Source: an uncultured Oscillospiraceae bacterium (GTDB lineage Bacteria > Bacillota > Clostridia > Oscillospirales > Ruminococcaceae). Taken from it: DNA of 54,267 nucleotides. Below, piece after piece: positions 47,641-54,267 of the stretch. The notes below the pieces were generated by a model. The model did no database searches. It worked only from the letters and a program-made list of their open reading frames with translations, and was not told the DNA's origin. Position numbers and translations under genes: made by a program. Position 1 is the first letter of the stretch, and every line of letters starts with the position of its first letter. Where the stretch lies: assembly GCA_900540595.1 (NCBI GenBank), contig UQGL01000016.1:1-54267 (forward strand), written 5' to 3'.

Positions 47641-49083
47641 TCACAGATTAAAATACCGCTTGGCATTATAATAGCTGATGCCCTCAACGATCTTCTGCAG
47701 GGCCTTTTCATCGTTGGGATACTGGCCGTTCTCGACCCAGTTGCCGATCAGGTTGCACATCAGGCGGCGGAACAGCTCATGGCGGGTGTAGCTCAGGAAG
47801 CTGCGGCTGTCGGTCAGCATGCCGATGAAGTTGCCCAGCAGGCCCAAGCGGGCCAGCGTCTTCATCTGCTGGTACATGCCGTCGTCAGTGTCGCAGAACC
47901 ACCAGGCGGAGCCAAGCTGGATCTTGCCGGGGATCTCGTCATCCTGGAACGCACCCAGAATGGTGCCCAGCATGTCGAAGTCGGCGGGGTTCAGGCTGTA
48001 CAGGATGACCTTCGGGCAGGCGTCCTCTTTGGTCAGTGCGCTCAGCAGGCTGCTGATGGTAGCGCTGCAATCGGTCACGGCGATCATATCAAAGCCGGTG
48101 TCGGGGCCGAGCTTGCGGTACATCTTGTCGTTGACATTGCGCAGGCAGCTGTAGTGCATCTGCATGACAACGTTGTGCTTCTTGTACAGGGCACCCAGCT
48201 TCAGCAGCAGGTAGGTGGTGTACTCGTCGCCTTCCTCCTTGGTCAGGGTCTCACCGGCCATGGCCTTCTTGAAGGCAGCAGTCGCCTTCTCAGCGTTCGT
48301 TTCGGCGAAGGGGATGTAGTCCAGACCGTGGTCAGAAGCGCGGCAGCCCATCTCAACGAAGAACTCCAGGCGTTCTTCCAGCGCACTGACAACGCAATTT
48401 GCACAGGCAAACTTGCGGCCCACAACTTCCTCCAGCTTGTGGATGTAATCGGCGAAGCCCTCCTTGCGGATGTTCAGGGCCTTGTCGGGGCGGAAGGACG
48501 GGGCGACGACGACCTTGATGGTCGGGTCTTCCTTGATCTTCTTGTGCCACTCGAGGGAGTCGATGGGGTCGTCGGTGGTGCCGACCATGGCGACGTTGCT
48601 CTGCTCGATCAGGCCGCGGACGGTCAGCTTCGGGTCATGCTGCAGCTTGTCGTTGCAGAGGTTCCAGACCTCCTCGGCGGTCTCGCCGTTCAGCACGCCC
48701 TCATAGCCGAAGTACTTCTTCAGCTCAAGGTGGCACCAGGTGTACATCGGGTTGCCGATGGCCATCTCCAAGCTCTCGGCGAATTTCTGGAAGCGCTCAC
48801 GGTCGGGCTTGTCGCCGGTGATGTACTCCTCGGGCACGCCGTTGGAGCGCATCACGCGCCACTTATAATGATCGCCGAAGTAGTAGTCACTGCCGTCGGC
48901 CAGCACCTGATGGCCGCCCAGCCAGACCTGCGCGATGTTCTCAAAGCGGCGGTCCTCGTAGATCTCCTGCGGGGGGATATGGCAGTGGTAATCCACGATG
49001 GGCAGCTTGGCCGAATAGTCGTGGTACAGATGCTGCGCAGTGGGGGTCTCAAGCAAAAAGTCCTTGTCCATAAACGCTTTCAT
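47641..49083 (-). CDS. uxaC: Glucuronate/galacturonate isomerase
   Basis: A 480-residue amidohydrolase-fold isomerase turning D-galacturonate into tagaturonate (and D-glucuronate into fructuronate). The N-terminal KAFMDKDFLLETPTAQHLYHDYSAKLPIVDYHCHIPP carries the metal-binding HCH pair. Other UxaC patterns are DYYFGDHYKWRVMRSNG, TTDDPIDSLEWH and MLTDSRSFLSYTRHELFRR. Length is normal. The start at 49083 has AAAAGGAG upstream. Divergent from uxaB across a 354-nt region. Confidence 0.96.
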   Translation of the reverse strand: MKAFMDKDFLLETPTAQHLYHDYSAKLPIVDYHCHIPPQEIYEDRRFENIAQVWLGGHQVLADGSDYYFGDHYKWRVMRSNGVPEEYITGDKPDRERFQKFAESLEMAIGNPMYTWCHLELKKYFGYEGVLNGETAEEVWNLCNDKLQHDPKLTVRGLIEQSNVAMVGTTDDPIDSLEWHKKIKEDPTIKVVVAPSFRPDKALNIRKEGFADYIHKLEEVVGRKFACANCVVSALEERLEFFVEMGCRASDHGLDYIPFAETNAEKATAAFKKAMAGETLTKEEGDEYTTYLLLKLGALYKKHNVVMQMHYSCLRNVNDKMYRKLGPDTGFDMIAVTDCSATISSLLSALTKEDACPKVILYSLNPADFDMLGTILGAFQDDEIPGKIQLGSAWWFCDTDDGMYQQMKTLARLGLLGNFIGMLTDSRSFLSYTRHELFRRLMCNLIGNWVENGQYPNDEKALQKIVEGISYYNAKRYFNL

Positions 49084-49189
49084 GTATAGACGCTCCTTTT
49101 GTAATGGATGAAATCGGATGCAGCCGCCGAGGCCCGATAGCACAAACCTTGCGCATCTCAAATGCCCCAAAACGGCATACTCTGTTACT

Positions 49190-49218
49190 ATTATACATAA
49201 CAAAAACTGCTTGCACAA
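49190..49218 (-). promoter_or_regulatory. Promoter for uxaC
   Basis: Minus strand TTGTGC (49213-49218), 17 bp, TATAAT (49190-49195). Confidence 0.7.
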
Positions 49219-49291
49219 GTTGCAAAAATTGCTTGATACCCTAAATTATAGCCAAAAAACTATAAACAATGTTGTGCAACCTGTGGAAAGC

Positions 49292-49326
49292 AAAAAACAG
49301 CGCAAAATATGTGCGCTGTTTTTTTA
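49292..49326. terminator. Terminator hairpin between divergent uxa genes
   Basis: ACAGCGC (49297-49303) pairs with GCGCTGT (49313-49319), T-run to 49325 and A-run to the left. It lies upstream of both genes, so it must end another short transcript or insulate them. Confidence 0.75.
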
Positions 49327-49333
49327 TTGCATC

Positions 49334-49362
49334 TTGACGAAATCGGGCAAAGAAAATACAAT
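49334..49362 (+). promoter_or_regulatory. Promoter for uxaB
   Basis: TTGACG (49334-49339), 17 bp, TACAAT (49357-49362). Confidence 0.75.
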
Positions 49363-49437
49363 GTTAGGTAACAAGGCGTACCGCAGCACCCATGCCGCAG
49401 TACCAGAATGGTTTATGATTATAAGGAGAAAGCGTCT

Positions 49438-50937
49438 ATGGAAACCTTGAATTATGATGTTCTTGCGAAATCCGGCTATAACGGCTACATTCTGAAAAAC
49501 GCCCCCGAAAAGGTCCTGCAGTTCGGCGAAGGCAACTTCCTCCGCGCATTTGTTGACTATTGGTTCGACCTTGCCAACGAGAAGGCAGACTGGAACGGCA
49601 AGTGCGTTCTGGTCCAGCCCATCGCCCCGGGTCTTGCCAAGATGATCAACGAGCAGGAGGGTTTGTACACCCTCTACCTGCGCGGCAGTGAAAACGGCCA
49701 GAAGGTCGATGACAAGCGCGTCATTTCCAGTGTTTCCCGCTGCCTGAACCCGTATGAGGAGGAGGGCTTCCGTCAGATGATGGAGGTCGCCGCCAGCGAC
49801 GATCTCGAGATCATCGTTTCCAACACCACCGAGGCCGGCATCGTCTACGACCCCGCCTGCAAGCTGGAGGATGTTCCCGCATCCAGCTTCCCCGGCAAGC
49901 TGACTCAGGTGCTGTACCACCGTTATAAGGCCGGCAAGAAGGGCATCATCATGCTCGCCTGCGAGCTGATTGACAACAACGGCAAGGAGCTGCTCAAGTG
50001 CGTCAACCAGTACATCGAGCAGTGGGGCCTTGAGGACGGCTTCAAGAAGTATGTCAACGAGGACTGCACCTTCTGCGGCTCTCTGGTCGACCGCATCGTC
50101 CCCGGCCGCATCCGCGACCCGAAGGAGGTTGCCGAGCTGGAGGAAAAGCACGGCTACGCTGACCCGCTGCTTGATGTTGGTGAGGTCTTTGGCGTCTGGG
50201 TCATCGAGGGCGATACCAAGCTGAACGATGTGCTGCCCTTCCGCAAGGCCGGCATTGAGGACCATGTCTTTGTCACCCCCGACATGAGCCCGTACAAGAA
50301 GCGCAAGGTGCGCATCCTGAACGGTGCCCACACCGGCTTTGTGCTGGGTGCCTACCTCGCCGGCTTTGACATCGTGCGCGACTGCATGCATGACGAGACC
50401 GTTCTGGGCTACATGAACAAGATGCTGCTGCAGGAGGTCGTGCCCATCCTGCCGCTGGATCAGGACGACTGCAAGAAGTTTGCCGCTGCCGTGGAGGATC
50501 GCTTCAACAACCCGTTCGTCAACCATGAGCTGATGAGCATCTCTCTGAACTCCACCTCCAAGTGGCGCGCCCGCAACATGCCCTCCTTCCTTGAGTATGT
50601 CGAGAAGAACGGCAAGCTGCCCACCTGCCTGACCATGAGCTTTGCCGCATACATTGCCTTCTACAGCAATGATGTGCAGGAGCTGACCGACAAAGGTCTG
50701 GTCTGCAAGCGTGCCAAGGGCAACGAGTACACCGTCTCCGATGACCGCTGGGTCCTCGAGTTCTACAATGCGCACAAGAACGACAGCATCCCCGCGCTGG
50801 TCCATGCCGTTATGACCAACGAGCAGATGTGGGGTCAGGATCTGACCAAGGTTCCCGGCTTTGAGGAGGCCACCGTCAAGAATCTGACCAACATCCGCGA
50901 GAACGGCGCGCTGGCTGCTTACAAGAGCTGCCTGTAA
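49438..50937 (+). CDS. uxaB: Tagaturonate reductase
   Basis: A 499-residue NADH-dependent reductase of the mannitol dehydrogenase family that reduces tagaturonate to altronate. The N-terminal nucleotide-binding region includes VLQFGEGNFLRAFVDYWFD; the C-terminal domain has the family NGAHTGFVLGAYLAGFDIVRDCMHDE stretch. The start at 49438 has ATAAGGAGAA upstream. Second step of galacturonate breakdown, between uxaC and uxaA. Confidence 0.95.
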   Translation: METLNYDVLAKSGYNGYILKNAPEKVLQFGEGNFLRAFVDYWFDLANEKADWNGKCVLVQPIAPGLAKMINEQEGLYTLYLRGSENGQKVDDKRVISSVSRCLNPYEEEGFRQMMEVAASDDLEIIVSNTTEAGIVYDPACKLEDVPASSFPGKLTQVLYHRYKAGKKGIIMLACELIDNNGKELLKCVNQYIEQWGLEDGFKKYVNEDCTFCGSLVDRIVPGRIRDPKEVAELEEKHGYADPLLDVGEVFGVWVIEGDTKLNDVLPFRKAGIEDHVFVTPDMSPYKKRKVRILNGAHTGFVLGAYLAGFDIVRDCMHDETVLGYMNKMLLQEVVPILPLDQDDCKKFAAAVEDRFNNPFVNHELMSISLNSTSKWRARNMPSFLEYVEKNGKLPTCLTMSFAAYIAFYSNDVQELTDKGLVCKRAKGNEYTVSDDRWVLEFYNAHKNDSIPALVHAVMTNEQMWGQDLTKVPGFEEATVKNLTNIRENGALAAYKSCL

Positions 50938-50946
50938 GCCCATAAA

Positions 50947-51144
50947 GGCTTCTCCCCGAGGGACTGCGCCCGCAGGCGCGTGTCGGAGCGCAACCGCCGA
51001 AGGCGGCTCTTAGCGCGTAGACTGAAGCTGTCGCCGAAGGTGACTGATGAGGGGCGCGTTCGCCATTGCTGCCCGCAAACGGGTTGCCGCCGTAACGCTG
51101 CCCCTCATCCGACCGCGCGGCCACCTTCCCCCAAGGGGGGAGAC
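50947..51144. repeat. 198-nt multi-hairpin repeat, copy 3
   Basis: Longest copy: opens GGCTTCTCCCC and carries CCGCCGAAGGCGG, the hairpin GTCGCC/GGTGAC, TGATGAGGGG, then CCCCTCATCCG, CCGCGCGG and CCACCTTCCCCCAAGGGGGG. It lies between uxaB and uxaA. Confidence 0.75.
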
Positions 51145-51161
51145 TTAAAACGTACCCCATT

Positions 51162-51193
51162 GGGGCCGGAGAATGCCCTCCGGCCCCGCTTTT
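51162..51193 (+). terminator. Terminator just upstream of uxaA
   Basis: GGGGCCGGAG (51162-51171) pairs with CTCCGGCCCC (51178-51187), then GCTTTTATT. It lies 23 nt before uxaA, so uxaA needs read-through or a promoter not recognised here. Confidence 0.75.
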
Positions 51194-51215
51194 ATTATTA
51201 GTAAGGAGGCATCTT

Positions 51216-52700
51216 ATGCCCATTGCCATTAAGATCAACCCCGCCGATAATGTAGTCGTTGCCCTGCACCCCATCGCCAAGGGCACCGCTGTTCCCGTTG
51301 ACAACACCACCGTCACTGCTGTTGAGGATATTCCTCAGGGCCACAAGATGGCCATTGCCGCCATCAAGGCGGGGGAGAATGTCATCAAGTACGGTTTCCC
51401 CATCGGCCATGCCACGGCAGACGCCGTGCCCGGTACCTGGATGCACACCCACAACATCAAGACCAACCTTTCCGGTGAGATCGAGTACAGCTACCATCCC
51501 GATGTCCACCCGCTGACCCCGGTTGCGCCGGAGACCTTTATGGGCTACCGCCGCAAGGACGGCCGCGCCGCCATCCGCAATGAGATCTGGATCATCCCCA
51601 CGGTCGGCTGCGTCAATGACTGCGCCAAGGCGCTCGTGCGCGACAATCAGGATCTCGTCACCGGCAGTATTGACGGCCTGTACACCTTTACCCATCCGTT
51701 CGGCTGCTCCCAGACCGGCCATGACCACGCGCAGACCCGCAAGCTGCTGGCCGCGCTGACCCGCCACCCCAACGCCGGTGCCGTGCTGGTGCTGTCTCTG
51801 GGCTGCGAGAACCTGACCCATGACCAGTTCCTGGCTGAGCTTGGCGAGTACGACCACGACCGCGTCAAGTTCCTGACCTGTCAGGATGTCGAGGATGAGC
51901 TGGCGGCAGGCCGCGAGATTTTGAAGGAGCTGGCCGCCTACGCCGGGCAGTTCCGGCGCGAGGCGATCCCCGCAAGCGAGCTGGTCATCGGCATGAAGTG
52001 CGGCGGCTCGGACGGCCTGTCCGGCATCACCGCCAACCCGACCATCGGCCGCTTCAGCGATATGCTGTGCGCCCGCGGCGGCTCCACCGTGCTGACCGAG
52101 GTCCCCGAGATGTTCGGTGCCGAGGGCTTCCTGATGGACCGCTGCCAGAATGAGCAGGTGTTTGAGAAGGCCGTCAAGATGATCAACGGCTTCAAGGAAT
52201 ATTTCATCAGCCACAATGAGGTCGTCTACGACAACCCCAGCCCGGGCAACAAGCAGGGCGGCATCACCACACTGGAGGATAAATCCTGCGGCTGCGTGCA
52301 GAAGGGCGGCTCTGCGCCGATCATGGATGTCATCGACTACGGCGAGCCTGTCACCACCAAGGGCCTAAACATGCTGTACGGCCCCGGCAACGATCTGGTC
52401 AGTGCCACCGCGCTGACGGCAGCCGGTGCCCACATGGTACTGTTCAGCACCGGCCGCGGCACGCCGTTCGGCGCACCGGCCCCGACGCTGAAGATTGCCA
52501 CCAACAGCCAGCTGGCTGCCAAGAAAAAGACTTGGATCGACTTCAACGCCGGTGTGGTCGCGGATGGTGAACGCACGCTGGACGAGGCCGGCGCCGACCT
52601 GTACCGGCTGGTGCTGGATGTTGCCTCCGGCAAGCAGACCTGTGCCGAGAAGAAGGGCTTCCGCGAGATCTCGATTTTCAAGGACGGCGTTGTATTGTAA
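51216..52700 (+). CDS. uxaA: Altronate dehydratase
   Basis: A 494-residue enzyme that dehydrates altronate to 2-keto-3-deoxygluconate. It contains both the N-terminal SAF domain (about 10-95, HMTHNIKTNL-like MHTHNIKTNLSGE) and the large C-terminal UxaA domain (GYRRKDGRAAIRNEIWIIPTVGCVND; HPFGCSQTG; MKCGGSDGLSGITANP; TEVPEMFGAE), so it is the fused single-chain form. GTAAGGAGG precedes the start. Third galacturonate step in the cluster. Confidence 0.96.
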   Translation: MPIAIKINPADNVVVALHPIAKGTAVPVDNTTVTAVEDIPQGHKMAIAAIKAGENVIKYGFPIGHATADAVPGTWMHTHNIKTNLSGEIEYSYHPDVHPLTPVAPETFMGYRRKDGRAAIRNEIWIIPTVGCVNDCAKALVRDNQDLVTGSIDGLYTFTHPFGCSQTGHDHAQTRKLLAALTRHPNAGAVLVLSLGCENLTHDQFLAELGEYDHDRVKFLTCQDVEDELAAGREILKELAAYAGQFRREAIPASELVIGMKCGGSDGLSGITANPTIGRFSDMLCARGGSTVLTEVPEMFGAEGFLMDRCQNEQVFEKAVKMINGFKEYFISHNEVVYDNPSPGNKQGGITTLEDKSCGCVQKGGSAPIMDVIDYGEPVTTKGLNMLYGPGNDLVSATALTAAGAHMVLFSTGRGTPFGAPAPTLKIATNSQLAAKKKTWIDFNAGVVADGERTLDEAGADLYRLVLDVASGKQTCAEKKGFREISIFKDGVVL

Positions 52701-52719
52701 GCCTGTTTGTGGTATAATT
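52691..52719 (+). promoter_or_regulatory. Promoter for the mutarotase-like gene
   Basis: TTGTAT (52691-52696), 17 bp, TATAAT (52714-52719). The -35 lies within the end of uxaA. Confidence 0.65.
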
Positions 52720-52742
52720 AAACACGAAAAAACCACTACGCT

Positions 52743-52828
52743 GTAGGGGCCGGGCATGCCCGGCCCGCAACTTACCCGCAATCGGGCGCTTTCCACAAAG
52801 TTGCGGGCCGCACATGTGCGGCCCCTAT
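52743..52828. repeat. 86-nt palindromic repeat, copy 2
   Basis: Stems GCCGGGCATGCCCGGC and GCCGCACATGTGCGGC lie at the two ends, and GCCCGCAAC/GTTGCGGGC extends the long inverted ends. It sits between the promoter and ribosome site of the mutarotase-like gene, so it would be transcribed in that leader. Confidence 0.88.
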
Positions 52829-52852
52829 GTGCATACAAAGGAGAGCCTTATC

Positions 52853-53725
52853 ATGTCTACTCTGACTACCGGCACCTATGAAAAATACGGTGCTTCCTAC
52901 AAGACCCTTACCCTGACCGATGGAGAGTACGCTTTTACTGTCACCCCCGAAAAGGGCGGCATGGCCACCTCCTTCACCAAAAACGGTGAGGAGTACCTCT
53001 GGCTGCGCGACAAGAATTTTGAATCCACTGATCGCCCCCGCTGCGGCATCCCCATTCTGTTCCCCAACTGCGGCAAGCCCGATGACGGCGTACATCACTT
53101 CGGCGGCGCGGCCTATCCCATCGAGGTCCACGGTCTGGCCGACCTGCTTCCCTGGCAGGTCAAGACTGCCGAGGATTCCGCCATTGAGCTGACTCTGACG
53201 CCCAACGGCCTGACAAAGTTCGTCTACCCGTTCGACTTTGCGCTGACGATGCGCTATACCCTTTGCGGCAGCACTGCCACGCTGGCGCTGACCGTTGCCA
53301 ACACCGGTGACAAGGCGCTGCCGTTCAGCGTTGGTTTCCACCCTTACTTCGGTGTGACCAGCCTCGACAATGTCTCCTTTGCCATTGACGCCGCCACCTG
53401 CAGCGAGAGCGCCAAGGGTGAGCAGCCCGCCGCGCCCGAGACGATCACACTGACCCGCAAGGAGGGCAGCGCCGACTCCATCCGCCTGCTGACCGGCGTC
53501 AAGAGCCCGATGCAGCTGACCGATGCCGGCAACGGCCACAAGGTCACGGTCAGCTTTGACGAGAGCGTCTTCTCCAACGGCGTGCTCTGGCAGCAGGACG
53601 CCGAAAGCTTCGTCTGCATGGAACCGTGGAACGGCTGGGCAAACTCCGTCAATGAGGCAGACCATCACATCGAGCTGAACCCCGGCGAGAGCAAGGAGTT
53701 CAAGTGGAGCGTGACCATCGGGTAA
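52853..53725 (+). CDS. Aldose-1-epimerase-family protein
   Basis: A 290-residue beta-sandwich protein of the galactose mutarotase-like superfamily. Recognisable parts are KGGMATSFTKNGEEYLWLRD, RCGIPILFPNCG, HGLADLLPW, FSVGFHPYFGV (with a likely catalytic His) and CMEPWNGWANSVN. It resembles the D-hexose-6-phosphate epimerase/YeaD-like branch as much as GalM. The start at 52853 has AAAGGAGA upstream. Substrate may be a uronate or hexose, given the neighbours. Confidence 0.88.
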   Translation: MSTLTTGTYEKYGASYKTLTLTDGEYAFTVTPEKGGMATSFTKNGEEYLWLRDKNFESTDRPRCGIPILFPNCGKPDDGVHHFGGAAYPIEVHGLADLLPWQVKTAEDSAIELTLTPNGLTKFVYPFDFALTMRYTLCGSTATLALTVANTGDKALPFSVGFHPYFGVTSLDNVSFAIDAATCSESAKGEQPAAPETITLTRKEGSADSIRLLTGVKSPMQLTDAGNGHKVTVSFDESVFSNGVLWQQDAESFVCMEPWNGWANSVNEADHHIELNPGESKEFKWSVTIG

Positions 53726-53729
53726 AGCA

Positions 53730-53780
53730 GTAGGGGAGGGATTCATCCCTCCCGCGGTGCATTGAGGACGCCGCCCCTAC
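53730..53780. repeat. 51-nt variant of the GTAGGGA repeat
   Basis: GTAGGGGAGGGATTCATCCCTCCC then GGACGCCGCCCCTAC, a diverged relative of 35453-35504 that keeps the stem. Confidence 0.8.
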
Positions 53781-53792
53781 AAGCGTTGCAAG

Positions 53793-53878
53793 GTAGGGGC
53801 CGCACATGTGCGGCCCGCAGCCTTACCGTAAAAGCGCTTTTGCCGTACAGTTGCGGGCCGGGCATGCCCGGCCCCTAC
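53793..53878. repeat. 86-nt palindromic repeat, copy 3
   Basis: The stems of copy 2 appear in the opposite order: GCCGCACATGTGCGGC first, GCCGGGCATGCCCGGC last. Ends GTAGGGGC and GCCCCTAC. Confidence 0.88.
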
Positions 53879-53892
53879 AAAAGCACCAAATC

Positions 53893-53937
53893 AAAAAAAA
53901 GGACATCCGCCTTTTTACGAGCGGATGTCCTTTTTGC
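53893..53937. terminator. Bidirectional terminator
   Basis: AAAAAGGACATCCGC pairs with GCGGATGTCCTTTTT; serves the mutarotase-like gene and possibly the converging dehydrogenase gene. Confidence 0.88.
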
Positions 53938-53982
53938 TTTATTATATATCCCTTATATGGGATAAATTTTGAAAGCTTCTTT

Positions 53983-54009
53983 GATACTTTCTTCTCCGAA
54001 GAAAGTATC
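53983..54009. other. Perfect 12-bp hairpin at the dehydrogenase stop codon
   Basis: GATACTTTCTTC-tcc-GAAGAAAGTATC, overlapping the stop codon of the dehydrogenase on the minus strand. No T-run follows directly; it may protect the mRNA 3' end. Confidence 0.5.
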
Positions 54010-54267
54010 AGCCCGGCTGCTTGCCGATGTAGGCGAGGATGCCGCCGTCAACGTAGAGGATCAGGCCGTTGACGAAGTCGGAAGCCTCGGAGGCGAGGAA
54101 CACGGCGGGGCCGCCCAGGTCCTCAGCCTTGCCCCAGCGCTCAGCGGGGGTCTTGGCGACGATGAACTGGTCGAACGGATGACGAGAGCCATCGGGCTGG
54201 ATCTCGCGCAGAGGCGCGGTCTGCGGGGTGGCGATGTAGCCGGGTCCGATGCCGTTGCACTGGATGT
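54008..54267 (-). CDS. SDR-family dehydrogenase, 5' part outside window
   Basis: The last 86 residues of a short-chain dehydrogenase are present: IQCNGIGPGYIATPQTAPLR, HPFDQFIVAKTPAERWGKAEDLGGPAVFLASEASDFVNG, then VDGGILAYIGKQPG. This C-terminus is typical of gluconate 5-dehydrogenase / KduD-like (2-deoxy-D-gluconate 3-dehydrogenase) enzymes. The catalytic Ser-Tyr-Lys set lies outside the window. Beside the uxa genes, a role in uronate catabolism is likely. Confidence 0.85.
   Translation of the reverse strand, partial: IQCNGIGPGYIATPQTAPLREIQPDGSRHPFDQFIVAKTPAERWGKAEDLGGPAVFLASEASDFVNGLILYVDGGILAYIGKQPG

Larger units (their letters stand above)
49084..49437. other. AT-rich divergent regulatory region between uxaC and uxaB
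   Basis: Holds the two outward promoters, a central terminator (49292-49326) and a small dyad CTTG-CA-CAAG (49210-49219) overlapping the uxaC -35, a possible repressor site. TTGCAA at 49220 with TAAATT at 49242 (16 bp) could start a short transcript ending at that terminator. No gene is supported. Confidence 0.5.

Overview
The window reads as chromosomal DNA of a strictly anaerobic, high-GC Gram-positive gut bacterium. Oscillospiraceae of the Gemmiger/Subdoligranulum/Faecalibacterium type fit best. This rests on gene content (rubrerythrin, tandem feoA plus feoB with Cys-rich FeoB-associated proteins, class III fructose bisphosphatase, LL-diaminopimelate aminotransferase, ThiT behind a TPP riboswitch), on AGGAGG-type ribosome sites, and on sigma-A promoters that nearly all have a 17-bp spacer. 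No rRNA or tRNA gene and no CRISPR array was found.

Layout. 1-382: start of an actin-like ParM/StbA gene, probably the edge of a mobile element. 694-7811: housekeeping genes lysS, greA, trpS, a low-molecular-weight phosphatase, glmM and pckA. 8028-14978: C69 dipeptidase, class III fbp, asparaginase and a UvrD-like helicase, all on the minus strand. 15241-27622: GH28 polygalacturonase, a MarR-ABC-ABC exporter operon, cupin, UPF0340 protein, YggS-like PLP protein, small EamA transporter, type I pullulanase and citrate synthase. 27705-35469: acyltransferase, Fur-family repressor, rubrerythrin, then an iron region (DUF3793, flavodoxin, HMA protein, feoA, feoA, feoB, Cys-rich protein, DtxR-like regulator). 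35654-43069: dapL, PNPOx-like protein, thiT, PTS IIA, TetR, HD hydrolase, NSS symporter and a threonine-aldolase-like enzyme. 43164-46893: methionine uptake (metQ, metN, metI) opposite an Rrf2 regulator. 46920-47507: a DUF559 nuclease gene inside long inverted repeats. 47641-54267: galacturonate catabolism (uxaC, uxaB, uxaA), a mutarotase-like gene and the end of an SDR dehydrogenase.

How the genes work together. GH28, uxaC, uxaB and uxaA could take pectin-derived galacturonate to 2-keto-3-deoxygluconate. The iron region carries nine copies or near-copies of the dyad GTTAG-N6-CTAAC over its three promoters, pointing to one metal-dependent repressor. The Fur-family gene and rubrerythrin share a different dyad, AAGA-N5-TCTT.

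Most unusual observations. (1) The metQ leader encodes a 31-residue peptide with the run MMMMCMCM, followed by an intrinsic terminator. The terminator's 5' arm can pair with leader codons 17-21. This is the layout of ribosome-mediated attenuation sensing methionine (and perhaps cysteine). (2) A DUF559 nuclease gene lies between about 83-nt inverted repeats built like small gene-less repeats elsewhere in the window. (3) An 86-nt palindromic repeat occurs three times at exactly the same length, with stem-preserving changes. (4) An iron-box promoter is followed by a compact three-hairpin transcript ending in a terminator. (5) One self-complementary TTGCAA serves as -35 for two divergent promoters.
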